Shown here piece by piece: positions 54,337-64,000 of a DNA stretch of 64,000 bases (position 1 is its first letter; every line of letters starts with the position of its first letter). Location: positions 250,883 through 314,882 of the forward strand of contig NW_015622546.1 of the NCBI RefSeq assembly GCF_000835495.1. The letters are read 5' to 3'. This DNA comes from Cladophialophora immunda (lineage: Eukaryota > Ascomycota > Eurotiomycetes > Chaetothyriales > Herpotrichiellaceae). Position numbers and translations under genes: made by a program. The notes under the pieces were generated by a model. That model had not been told where the DNA came from. It saw only the letters and a program-made list of their open reading frames with translations, and ran no database searches.

Positions 54337-55986
54337 ATGGGACCCCAGCTTTATTTTCTCTCTGTGAACCACAGCTTGCGCAAAAGCTCCGACCGAAAGA
54401 CGTGGGAGCTTGAAAGATCTAGAGCTTTGAGCCATGCCGCGAAAAAGGCCAATCGAGAGAGGAAATCGAAGGAGGAAGAGCAAAAGGAGCCAGAGGGCCC
54501 AGCAGTACCCGTGCCATACGAGGAGGTCCAGTGTTTCAACAAGGGCCTCACCTCAAGCCTGCTGGATCCGTTCGTCACGTTGTCCATGGATCTTACCGTA
54601 GAGGATCGTGACCTCCTGCACGGCTGTAAGTCACTTCATCCTTCAAGAGTCTCCCGCTCTAGCTAATAGATGCGCTTCCTCCAAGATCTGGTCTCGGTGC
54701 CTCACGATTTCTATGGCACGAGTGCCGTCTCGCCACTTTGTCCGGTCCGGGATGTCACGCTGGGTGTGTTGTCCACAAATCAGATCCTCCTCAGCTGGGC
54801 GGTCCTGTACATGCGACATCGTCACGCGGTGCTGCAAAATCTCGATCTCGATCATGACACATTACTGCTCCGCCGGCGGCAGCAGACATACAACATCATG
54901 AGCTCCAAGATCGACGACCAACAGTCTGCCATCTCCGAGGATGCAATGTACGGGCTCGCATTCTCTGCGCTGCTCGAAAATCGCATCGGCGACCGCGAAA
55001 CGGCGCAGAAGCATCTCCAGGCCTGTCTGATTGTCCGGCAATTGCGCATTCAGAAGGGTCTGACCGTAACGTCTTACCCGATGGGCACGCTATGTATACC
55101 TGTGTGCGTTCAGGTCGGCGCGCCACAGTACTTTAGGACCGTTGGAGAAATAACGAGAGCTGGTCTCACCTTACAGTCATTTTTTCGGTCTCTTCAAGAA
55201 TGGAAGCACATCTGCAGAGGTATATTCACTCCTTGTTCTGAAACCAAGTCGACTCTACGCCAGCATCTGAACAGAAGTATTTGCGAAAATACCACGACGG
55301 GGAACAGGCTATGTTTGGGCCTTCTTTTCACTCTGACCCTGGCGTCGTGGACATTCCATCAGTTTGATGACAGTTCGGCCGAATTCCTGCAGCTCATCGC
55401 GCATTGCTTCGATAAGAACTCCTGCGATGGAAAACAGATAACGTCGCTAGGAATGGTCTACACCACGTATATGTGCATCGATCGGATGCAATCCACGCCA
55501 GGTCGACGACTGTGCACCATGGATCTGTGGCAAACTGTGGAATTGGTGGAGCTTCTGATGTTCGCTTCACCAGACGCCTTCGCAACAGTCAAGCGCCAAC
55601 TGATGTCTTGGTTAATTGATGACGCTGGTGGACCTTATGATGACATCTTTGATGAGGGCATTTTAGAAGAGATTGAGGATACGTGGCTTTCGACACGGCA
55701 ACCACAGCACGGACTTCACAGCTTGCAGGACACCTCTTCCACGAACAATCGATATCTCCCGCTGCCCACAAATCCCGCTCAAGCTTACTTGACACCCTCC
55801 ACCTCCGCAGCCGCGTCACCGAACGCCATGCCTTCCGACCAAGATGCTGCAAGCACGGTGCTCAGTTTCCCGACCCCCGAAAGCAGCCTCGATTGGGCCA
55901 CCTCGTCGGAAGCATCGGACGCAGATGAGAAACTCAAACGCTGGCAGGCTGCTGTCCTCCGATCGACTGCCTCAAGGCTGTTGTGA
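54337..55986 (+). CDS. Fungal-specific transcription-factor-like protein
   Basis: Resembles fungal proteins with a C-terminal transcription-factor domain but no zinc cluster. Two exons (54337–54625, 54686–55986) give about 529 residues. An in-frame TGA at 54331 precedes the start. The N-terminus has a basic stretch (RSRALSHAAKKANRERKSKEEE) often found in this family, followed by DRDLLHGYLVSVPHDFYG across the intron. The middle reads AMYGLAFSALLENRIGDRETAQKHL, a common family segment. The tail is Ser/Thr-rich. The acceptor (TTCCTCCAAG) was chosen because it keeps the phase; a nearer AG would shift frame. Confidence 0.78.
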
Positions 55987-56917
55987 GCTGGCCCGTCACG
56001 AAACGCGCTGAAGATCTCGGCTGAGAGTCGATGGGGTTGGCCTTCTGCCGATTGTCGCATCTGCCAGCATCAGGAAGTAGCACCGTTCGTCCCAGGAGGC
56101 CTGCAAGGTGCCGGAAATCCTTCAAGGGGCTCATTTTGCCGGGACATAATGAGGGCGTTGAAATGCTCGAGCCATTGACCGAAGCAATCTCCGCGAGTCG
56201 GAGGACATTTCACAAGGACCGAACGCATTGGGAAAGGGGAGACCATGGCAGCTTAAGTCAATACTGCCGGCGTTACTGGCGCCGCGGAGCAAGAGGAAAC
56301 ATTCTCACGAATTTGATACCCAGCATCATCTAAGATGGCGATAGGACATGAAACAGAGTATTAGTGGTAGTCGTAAATCGTAATAACCACTGTACTGCGT
56401 CGAGCTCAGCCGAGCCGCTGGAAAATGTTTGTTTGTAGCCTGGTCACCCACCAGTACCAAATACTAGGTACCAGTCAAAGACCAGGTCCTTCTAAAGCTT
56501 CGAAACGTCAGAATCTGAGAACCTGAAGCGGCCAAGTTGTGGTCCCTGTTCAGCCTCAGGGGTAGAAGGAACGATGTCAAGACACAACCGCGGCCGAGTC
56601 TTGGAGCGACGACGACACATCCCCATGGTGACCTCAGCCACTAGAGTGACGGGCAAAGACACGCTCCAGGGGCTAGAAAAGATCCTCACCCCTAAAACTA
56701 CAAGAGACGTTCAAAAAGAGTGAGTCAGCCCTGCCACCTTGGCTACCAAGTTCCTGCAGCAAAGTCTATCGCGTATGGACTTCGTTGGGTCTCATATCAA
56801 GCGCATCGTATTGAGCTACAAAACCGGCATCAATCTGCGTCATGCCTGAATGCCCCTTACATAAGTGCACAATGAATGGCACGGACACCTTATTTTTTTT
56901 TCTTTCTTTTCCACCCT
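55987..56917. other. Intergenic, convergent 3' ends
   Basis: Nothing recognised. Confidence 0.45.
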
Positions 56918-58372
56918 CTACAGACGTGCAGGAATGAGAGAGAAGTCTTTGAGCTGCGCGTGCATCTGGGCCGCATCCCTCTCAGGCAGGCCGTCGAGCA
57001 GCTGTTGAATTTTCCTGCTCGCAGCCTCCAGAACCATGATCGTTTGCTGGGTATGGGCGAGTCCCTGCTCGGGGTCCTCCGCACCAGCGACCCGGAAGAT
57101 GTCCAGGCGACAGTCTCGCAGCCAGGCCGCCGTCTGCGGCTGCTTGAGCCAGGCCAGCGTGTTCAGGTTGGTCTGGAGCATGACGAGCGCGAGGTCGGCG
57201 GGCTCGTTGGGCATGGGTACCGGGCGGCACAGCTCGTTCTTGAGCCGGGCGTCGTCGCGGTAGGTGGCCTCGACGTGAGCGATCAGGGCCGCGCTGAACG
57301 TCTGCTGGCAGTACCGCACGGGCTGGAGCGTGATGCTGCCCCGGCGGAAAATCGTGACGGGGGCCACTTTGGGGATCGACCCGGCCGAGCAGTCGACGTA
57401 CAGCGTGTCGGGGACGGGCGTGTAGCTCCCGTGCTCCAGCGCCACTCTGTCCCGCGTGACGCCGGTGACGCGCCCCTTCCGGACGACCGATTTGATCTCC
57501 TTGAGTGCGTCAAACTCGAGAGGGGACACCGTGGCGCAATGGAACATGGTCGGCGTGACGGTTTCGTCCAGCTGGAGCAGGAGCTGTTTGGCCGCCTGGC
57601 GTTTCAGGAGATCCGCCACCGACGAGGCCGCCATGACCGACGCGATCATCTCCTGGGAAGACGCTTTGGCGCGGGCGGCGAGCGACGGTACGGGTTGGAA
57701 TGTCGAGCGGTCGAAGAGATATGAGTCCCGGGGTCGAATCCACGTTATCTGCGAGGCGGCGATGCCGTTCTCCAGGAGCCACAGGCACGCGTCCATGCTG
57801 GTCTTTCCGCCGCCAACAACAGTGTAGCCCTCGTATCCACGGGAGACCCCGGCGAGACCATTGGGCGTGACGATGTCCACATCGCCGGCGACGTCATAGG
57901 GAGGCGGCCGCATCGACGGGACCACCGTCTGGCTATACGTCGCGTTCACGATGCACGTCTCCCGGGGGACACGGTACGTTTTCCCCGTCAGGATGGCGCG
58001 GAATCGGCCCTCCTGGATGTATTCGCACTTGGGGAAGTATCGGACACGCCCGGACGCCAAGAACGTCGTCTTCATGACCCTCTCGAAGTAAGCACACACG
58101 TCGTCGCGGGACGAGCAGTCGGCGAGACCTTTATTCCAGCCGAATTCCTCGATACCGTCGCGCTCGAGGCGCGTCGAGTTCACGCCGTACGCCGCAGCGG
58201 GCTGGTGCAGGCGGACAAAGGGGTAGGCCGTCGTCCAGTGGCCGCCGGGGCGGTCGTAGCGGTCGACCATCACGATGGTTTTCCCGCTCTCACTGAGGAG
58301 GGTGTCGACGAAAGCCATCCCCATGGCCCCGGCGCCAACGACAAGGTAATCGGCCGGCGTAACCTCCTCCAT
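56918..58372 (-). CDS. FAD/NAD(P)-dependent oxidoreductase
   Basis: Predicted flavoprotein, intronless, 484 residues. The FAD-binding motif VVGAGAMGMAFVD lies near residue 12 and is followed by VMVDRYDRPGGHWTTAYPFVRLHQPA, as in flavin-containing monooxygenase-like oxidoreductases. A second dinucleotide motif (YTVVGGGKTSMDACLWLLE) suggests NAD(P)H binding. The gene is visibly more GC-rich than its neighbours, which also creates long antisense ORFs. Substrate unknown. No signal peptide. It may have been acquired from bacteria. Confidence 0.85.
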   Translation of the reverse strand: MEEVTPADYLVVGAGAMGMAFVDTLLSESGKTIVMVDRYDRPGGHWTTAYPFVRLHQPAAAYGVNSTRLERDGIEEFGWNKGLADCSSRDDVCAYFERVMKTTFLASGRVRYFPKCEYIQEGRFRAILTGKTYRVPRETCIVNATYSQTVVPSMRPPPYDVAGDVDIVTPNGLAGVSRGYEGYTVVGGGKTSMDACLWLLENGIAASQITWIRPRDSYLFDRSTFQPVPSLAARAKASSQEMIASVMAASSVADLLKRQAAKQLLLQLDETVTPTMFHCATVSPLEFDALKEIKSVVRKGRVTGVTRDRVALEHGSYTPVPDTLYVDCSAGSIPKVAPVTIFRRGSITLQPVRYCQQTFSAALIAHVEATYRDDARLKNELCRPVPMPNEPADLALVMLQTNLNTLAWLKQPQTAAWLRDCRLDIFRVAGAEDPEQGLAHTQQTIMVLEAASRKIQQLLDGLPERDAAQMHAQLKDFSLIPARL

Positions 58373-58948
58373 CTCTTATAACATAGAAATGCCCGTTATA
58401 AAAAATGGCGATAACACAATCATTCAAGAGGACAGAAGATGGATATATATTCCAAGTTACAGCGAAGAGGCCGACCTCGTAATCGGATCAGCTCGGTGGC
58501 CTAATTAAGGCGCGCAGGGCCTAAAAATATCGACGCTGTACGAGTACGCCCAGAAGCTGAGAAGGGGCGCTAATAACCCTGGCGAGATCGATCATTTTCT
58601 CTCTCTCTTCTCTCAGTTTACGCATAATCAAGTATAACTTGGATGGTTGCTGTCTATGGCCTGAGGTGGTGTAAGAAGAGATGGCGGGGACGAATCTGCG
58701 AGTGGCGAGCGGAGGCGTATTCGGTACCTGGATGTGGAGGTTCATGGTTCCAAATTCTTCACGGCGGAAACGGGATTGTTACATCTAACGGTCAAGGTGA
58801 CCATCGGGCCATCCAAGCCAAGTAAGCCGCCATCAAGCTGACATCTTGACCAAGCTTAGCTGCCATTGATCGTGGAAAACGTGGAGGACGATTGCTGGTA
58901 TCGTCAGATTGGCAGAGGAACTATCTGCAGCTTTCTAGTCTAGCATCC
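58373..58948. other. Intergenic
   Basis: It holds the promoter of the FAD oxidoreductase. No other gene was recognised. Confidence 0.5.
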
Positions 58949-60293
58949 TCACGAGAGGTCGGCGCAGGTTATTGGCTTCTGGTAAATGCTCTTCAACGTG
59001 TTCTTGAATCTGGTCTCATTGATCTGCAACACGTAAGTGATGTTGCGAAGATTCGGAGGCGCGAGCGCCTTTTGGTACGCGTGGACATTCCCGTAGTTGG
59101 GACTTGCGTATGCTACATCGACGTCGATGAAGACTGTCCCAGCCGTTAGACGAGCTGAAGGCCACTTAGAGCGGAGGATATCATAAAGACTTACAAGTAG
59201 TCGAGTTGAGCACAATTGAAGGATCCACCATGCTCACGGCAGCAGTGCCGTCCTAAAAGGGGCTTTTCTGATAGAACCACTCTTTGGTCCACCGTGTGTA
59301 ATAGGTGTCGACTGCCGCGACCTCGTCGATCCATTCGTCGGTGGCAAAGACTGAGTTGGCCACGTTGCCCGAGACGAGGATCCGCGGGAAGTTTGCATTC
59401 AACACGATCTTGGCCGCTTCAGGGTCGAAGAGCAAATTGAACTACGAGTGTATTGTCAGCAACAGAGTCACCGCTGTCTTGAGAAAAAGGTGGGGAAGGG
59501 CTCATGTCCGAATTGATGTCAGCCTGGTTCAAGTCGCCGGTTACTTGGAACAGATTCACGTCGATTTTGCCGCCCTCAATGACCAGTTCCTTGGCCAGTG
59601 AAGCGAACTCGGGGTCGGTGCGAATCGCCAGCGCGACGTTGGTCATGGGCCCCGCGGCAAAGATCGAAACCTGTCCCGGATACTTGTGCACCTGATCGAT
59701 CATGAACTGCACGGCGCCTGGCGACGACTGCGCGGCCGCGGTGGGAAACCCCTCGGTGAAGGCGGCTTGGACGATGCGATACGGGTCGGATCCCCCCGAC
59801 GGATCCCACCCCTCCGCCTCGAGGGTCGCGTTGTAGGGTGCGAACGCTCCTTGCCAGGGAAGGTCACCGTGAACTGCCTCCCAGGAGTGGAACCGCTCAT
59901 ACGTGCTGACCAGCGGGTACAGCGCCCCGGTGTATACCGGAATGCAGCTGAGATTTCCGTACTCGAGCATCGCCAGCGCATGCTTGGCTTGTTGCGGCAT
60001 CCAGGTATTTCCCGTGCCTGTGATGACAGATTGAGTCCAGATTCTAATGGAGGGGGTGATTCCAATGAGTGGTCTCGGTGTGGCTACATACATGTCGTCA
60101 GTCCCAGCACTTCCCACCCAGCATTCAATGCGAGCAAATATGGATCCCACTGGCCGGCAAGATAGTCATTGTCGATAATGACTTTGTTCCTCGGGGCCTT
60201 GTCTGTCGAGTTTCGCCGTTCTAACTGCATCGGCGAACCGATGACCGGCGTGACAACAAGGGGCAAAAGGCCAAGTTTCCTGAAGGAGACCAT
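58949..60293 (-). pseudogene. Nucleoside hydrolase (inosine-uridine preferring family), probably inactivated
   Basis: A secreted nucleoside hydrolase gene that looks recently broken. The signal peptide MVSFRKLGLLPLVVTPVIGS and the metal motif VIIDNDYLAGQWD start it. GNTWMPQQAKHALAML and FAAGPMTNVALAIRTDPEF continue the fold. Four exons are inferred: 60293–60092, 60017–59506, 59441–59195 and 59133–58949. Two lesions are seen. The donor of intron 2 reads ATGAGC where GTGAGC is expected (base 59505), and an in-frame TAG at 59255–59253 follows KSPF, where relatives usually have tryptophan. The flanking frame is otherwise intact, including ASPNYGNVHAY and the last exon. An annotation error or assembly error is possible. 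Confidence 0.75.
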
Positions 60294-63200
60294 CTTCCTG
60301 AGACTTCGCGCTGAGGACGTTTTATGGTGTGTGCTCTTACGTAGGAGTGGCTTTTGCACAGTGCGAGACTTATACTAGGACATTTGACCCAAGAAATGTG
60401 AGAACAACCAGATTATATACTCAATGTCGGAAGCCTGCTTATTAAACCCGTGCAGTCCATGTTTGGTGTCTTGAAGTTGAATGAAGAGTTGATAAGCTCC
60501 CATACAACTTACTAGTCTTGTGTACGGGAAGCGTTATCTAACAACCTAAATAGGATTCCGAAAACGGGGAAAAGATACGTCGCAAGGCTTCGGCCAAAGT
60601 GTAGTTGTCGGAACTCTCCTACGCGGTAAACCGATTCACAGACGATGGAATACTGGTGAGACACCCATCGACATCTCTTTGGCATCACCGCGATAATTCG
60701 GATACTGATCAAACTGTTTATAGTGAAAGGCCTCAACGACCTTATCGTTGACTGGAACTGTTTGCACTCCGCTGTTGTTTGGCGGGCTTATCATGGTGAT
60801 CTTTGAGCTCTCGAGAAAGGCATTCGAGAAAACATCTGCACAATATGGATGGCGCACGGTGAGCTCTTTCCAGAGTAGCTCCGTACTCAACAAGTGTTCA
60901 TGAAGGTGAGAATTCGAATTCCGCTGTTGGCGAGATAAGAAAGGCTGCAAAAACCTTGCCAGAGCAGATCAACACTACCGCGCCAAACTAGACCAATAAT
61001 GTATTTGCACTAGGCGAAATCATGCCGACTGATGCTGCAGATTGGCGGGCAAAATTTCTGACAGCGCCATCGCGGAACAGATTTGCAACAAGATTCCCCC
61101 TGCATGTCAAAGCTGCAAAAATATGGGTGTCATATGGCGTCGAGTGGCACCTTGCGGGAGCCTTGCAGGAACACCAAATTCCAGTGACAGGATATCTCTA
61201 CCCCACTTCCACTATAGCCGCCTCTATAGGTACCGTACGGAGCGAAAATTTAAAGAATTGGTAATTCCGCCGAGGACGCATCCGCGCAATATAGCCTTCG
61301 ACCATCGTATCTGGAAAGTCAGTGGTGATCTGATATTTTCTTTCGGAACACACTTGGGTGTCAGAAAGAGTAAATGCCTTTCAATATATGTATGAAATGA
61401 TAGAAGGGGCGCAAGAGGAAGAGGTCTACACTGTCTTGTCATGTCAGAGTACGTTGGGGGGAGTCGCTAAAGGCTGTAGTACTGCTAAAACTAGTACTTC
61501 GACACGATAGATGGCAGCTATGTCCGCTCAAGACAACACCGATTACTCGTGTTGTCAAGGGAGGGGGTATCAAAGTGGACCGAACCTCCAGAAACAAGAA
61601 GGTGCGCAGACGGTGAGAAGGCTGAGGAGGCTGAGTAGCGATTGACGCGGAGGCTGAGCCCAAGTTGTCCCAAGATGGTACCAGGGCCAAGCACCTCGTC
61701 GCCTCTGAATTCAATTCATCAAGTACCTTGTTCCAGTAACTAGCATTGAGAGCATGTTCAACCCCTGACTTCTGTTTTCAACTGTCTACGATTCTCCAAG
61801 CGCCTGGGCGACGGCGAGGGCTCTTTACATAACCATCTCGAGTGGGGAGTGTATCGACAGAAGAAATGGTAGGAGGTTTACAGTCAACTTCCAAGTAGGT
61901 GCTCGTACAGCATCAGCAAAGTCTACGAGTTGACCGTTTTACAGCAAGACCCTCTGATCAGTTGCATCTTGTTCCTTCTCCGTTTCTGAAAGGGGCCTTC
62001 CTCCTTGGTCGCATATGCGGAGACCAATTCGGACGGAGTGTTCCTAGTGTCCTTTATGGAACGACCACACCACCTCGAAGAATAGTACGACCCAAGGAGG
62101 TCACAACACGCGGTGTTGGAGCTCACTCTGATCAGGCATGGAGGAGTCTAACGACTCGAAGAGAGTGGTCAGATTTCCACAGATTCTTCGCGACCTTGAA
62201 GAGGTAACGAGGTTTGGCCGACGAAGGGGCCCGCTGGAGCTCAACATGTCCCTGTCCAAGCATAGCTCAAGAGATGTCCTTTCGTCCGAACACCTCCATG
62301 GGTTTGGAGAGTCATTAGTGGGTTTTGATCTGGAGAGGCGTCTGGCGGGCGAATCTGCTTCGACGGAGTGCCAGGCTTTTCTACTGCTCTGATACACATG
62401 GTACTACACTGAGGCGACCAAGGCATCGGGCAAAAGGGATCTATCGCTGGAAATACCTTTGGCAGAGCCCGGTCCAGACCTTCCAACACGCTCAAAGTCA
62501 CTCCAGCGTGGCAATCACCACCGCCACCTCCAAAATCAGGCCATGATGGAGAACAGGGGCAAGTGCTTCCGCCGTCTCTGTCCCGCCCACGATGTGCTTG
62601 GGGTTCTCCGAGGCCGTGTCCCCATCCTTCTCGCCCTGGCGCCTTCTCCGGTGGACAAGGTAACTGCCTTGCCTTCCCCAAGAGCCCCGGTGGTACGTGT
62701 CCCCATGGGGTGGCAATGGACATTGGTGCCGCTAGGGCATGCTGCAGGTAGGTTTAACATGGTTCGATCACGACCCGGTGTGGCGGGTCGGAGATCTCAC
62801 TCACTGTTGTGAGCAAGGGGTCGTTGGTCTCGACCCTAGGAGATCGCTGATCTAGTTGGTGGCAGTGGCGAGCATCGCGAGTCTGGACCGCGGCGCCAGG
62901 ATGAGGTGCTGGGATAGACAAGAGGAGGGTCGAGGTAGCTGCCCCAACTCTATGTCGGTTCTGTGACAAGATTGACTTCTGTCCAGCCTGTTATGCCGCC
63001 AGGATTGTACGATTACACACTTCCTTGGTGTAATGAGAGCCTCGTAGCAGTCATCCCAGTGGCCAGGACTGTAGTTTTGGGATCTATTCGCCATTGTGGT
63101 CATTGTGGCTAGAATTCCTTCCCAGTTTACTAACAGCCTCGGAGGAATTGCTGCAGAAAATCAATGGTGCTATCAATCGGAACTATCGTGGATATCTCTG

Positions 63201-63394
63201 CTAGAAGACGAGAGCGAGATATACACGGCAGAAGGTGATGGGGATCAGAAGCAGGTATTATTATTACTATCGCAGTTCATCACTTTGATTATTTCTGACC
63301 TGTTGTCACTTGCTCAGGGACTGTTTCCGTGCCAATTTGTCCTCTTCACTCTCTCTGTATCCATTTAGGTTGCCAAACGTGTCACCGCCGTCGC
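60294..63394. other. Three-kilobase gene-poor stretch
   Basis: No supportable gene in 3.1 kb. Overlapping ORFs of 60–160 codons occur, densest at 61.9–62.8 kb, where a GC-rich block keeps several frames open. None gives a recognisable motif. It may contain decayed sequence. Confidence 0.45.
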
Positions 63395-64000
63395 CTACTG
63401 TTTCTGGTCGGTGGTTTCGATGTGCAGTTCGGTGACCCCCTTTTCACCCATGGCCGTAGCTGTGCTCGCGTCGACATGTGCAACTTCGTCACCGAAGATT
63501 TCTCCGATCTCCTCCAAGCTCAATTTTTTGGTCTAAGGCGAATGATCAGCCCATTCTGTCGCAGTTTCTGGGAGAGGGAAAATGAGAAAGGTTCAGAGCT
63601 TACCTCCGGGAAGTAGAAGTACATGAACACAACCATGACCGAAGTGACGGAGATGAAGACCAGGTAGTATCGCCATCCAATGTTGGCGAAGCCGGCTGGG
63701 GCACTGGTGACGCAAATGTAGTTAGCACGTGTTGATACGAGAGTGGATGAGATGTGTAGAGAGACAGGAGTAATAGATACTCACCCTTGAAGAATAGCCA
63801 GCGATGAGAGAAACAGCCCGGAGATGGACAGTGCCAGGCCTTTCGCTCTGACTGGAGTCGGCCAGATTTCAGAAGCGTAGATGTAGGTGGTCGCATCGCT
63901 GTTTCATTATTAGCATTGAAACCATGCATTGGGAAAGGAGCTTCGTCGGCTCCTGTGACACTGGTAGAAGTTGGGAGTGGCTTCTTACATGAAGCTTGCA
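63395..64000 (-). CDS. MFS sugar transporter, C-terminal part
   Basis: The 3' end of a major facilitator gene whose 5' part lies beyond the window. Reading leftwards, exons give YIYASEIWPTPVRAKGLALS, GWRYYLVFISVTSVMVVFMY, then YFPETKKLSLEEIGEIFGD and the end ELHIETTDQKQ. The motif E-x-WPTPVRAKG before the last helices and PETK(K/G)xxLEE after helix 12 are hallmarks of the fungal sugar-porter family. Introns include 63533–63603. Substrate unknown. Confidence 0.88.

Noticed and set aside
56876..57724. 282-codon plus-strand ORF across the FAD oxidoreductase
   Set aside because: High GC keeps antisense frames open; the minus-strand protein has the family motifs.
62241..62723. 160-codon minus-strand ORF in a GC-rich block
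   Set aside because: Several frames are open together; composition explains it and no motif was found.
62764..62780. GGTTCGATCACGACC, like a tRNA B box
   Set aside because: No matching A box or cloverleaf arms upstream.
1..64000. CRISPR arrays, rRNA, insertion sequences, attachment sites
   Set aside because: None was seen, and the window is eukaryotic.

Overview
The window comes from a filamentous ascomycete (Pezizomycotina). Genes are split by short GT–AG introns, mostly 45–110 bp. The gene families are fungal: a Zn(II)2Cys6 regulator, a fungal-type NACHT-ankyrin receptor, DOMON–cytochrome b561, a Dal5-like permease, BCS1, NCL1/Trm4 and MEP. I could not fix the genus from sequence alone. 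No rRNA, tRNA, CRISPR array or intact transposon was recognised.

Layout. 0–2.6 kb: the 3' end of a membrane protein gene and a DOMON–cytochrome b561 gene. 3.7–14.2 kb: a probable cell-death/allorecognition island. It holds a gasdermin-like protein of 279 residues and, just upstream on the same strand, a subtilisin-type protease. Re-reading the splice sites turns the protease from a 650-residue ORF into a 910-residue DUF7580–S8 protein. A divergent C2H2–TPR protein with nearly identical repeat units and an unrecognised protein follow. 14.6–25.4 kb: an alpha/beta hydrolase, a Dal5-type MFS permease, a Zn(II)2Cys6 regulator and a cytosolic GH3 beta-glucosidase with PA14. Their three promoter regions share clustered CCGGTTC/GAACCGG motifs, which suggests one small regulon. 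26–34 kb: a secreted acid phosphatase, a secreted NTF2-like protein and the tRNA m5C methyltransferase Trm4/NCL1.

34.6–45.3 kb: an NLR (Fungal_N/Helo-like–NACHT–ankyrin), a BCS1-type AAA ATPase, a NAPE-PLD-like metallo-hydrolase, a zf-PARP nuclear protein and an ammonium permease. 47.4–53.5 kb: dienelactone hydrolase, a PrpF-type isomerase, a Gfo/Idh/MocA oxidoreductase and a second cytochrome b561 protein. 54.3–64 kb: a fungal transcription-factor-like protein, an intronless FAD oxidoreductase, a nucleoside hydrolase that looks recently inactivated (premature stop plus a broken splice donor), a 3.1-kb gene-poor stretch, and the 3' end of an MFS sugar transporter.

The strongest candidate for a biological system is the gasdermin + subtilisin protease pair at 3.7–8.5 kb. 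It resembles the Podospora het-Q1/het-Q2 type of incompatibility locus, in which a protease cleaves the C-terminal tail of a gasdermin to trigger cell death. The next most interesting is the shared-motif catabolic regulon. Exon borders given here were worked out by hand from phase and consensus splice signals and have not been tested against transcripts.
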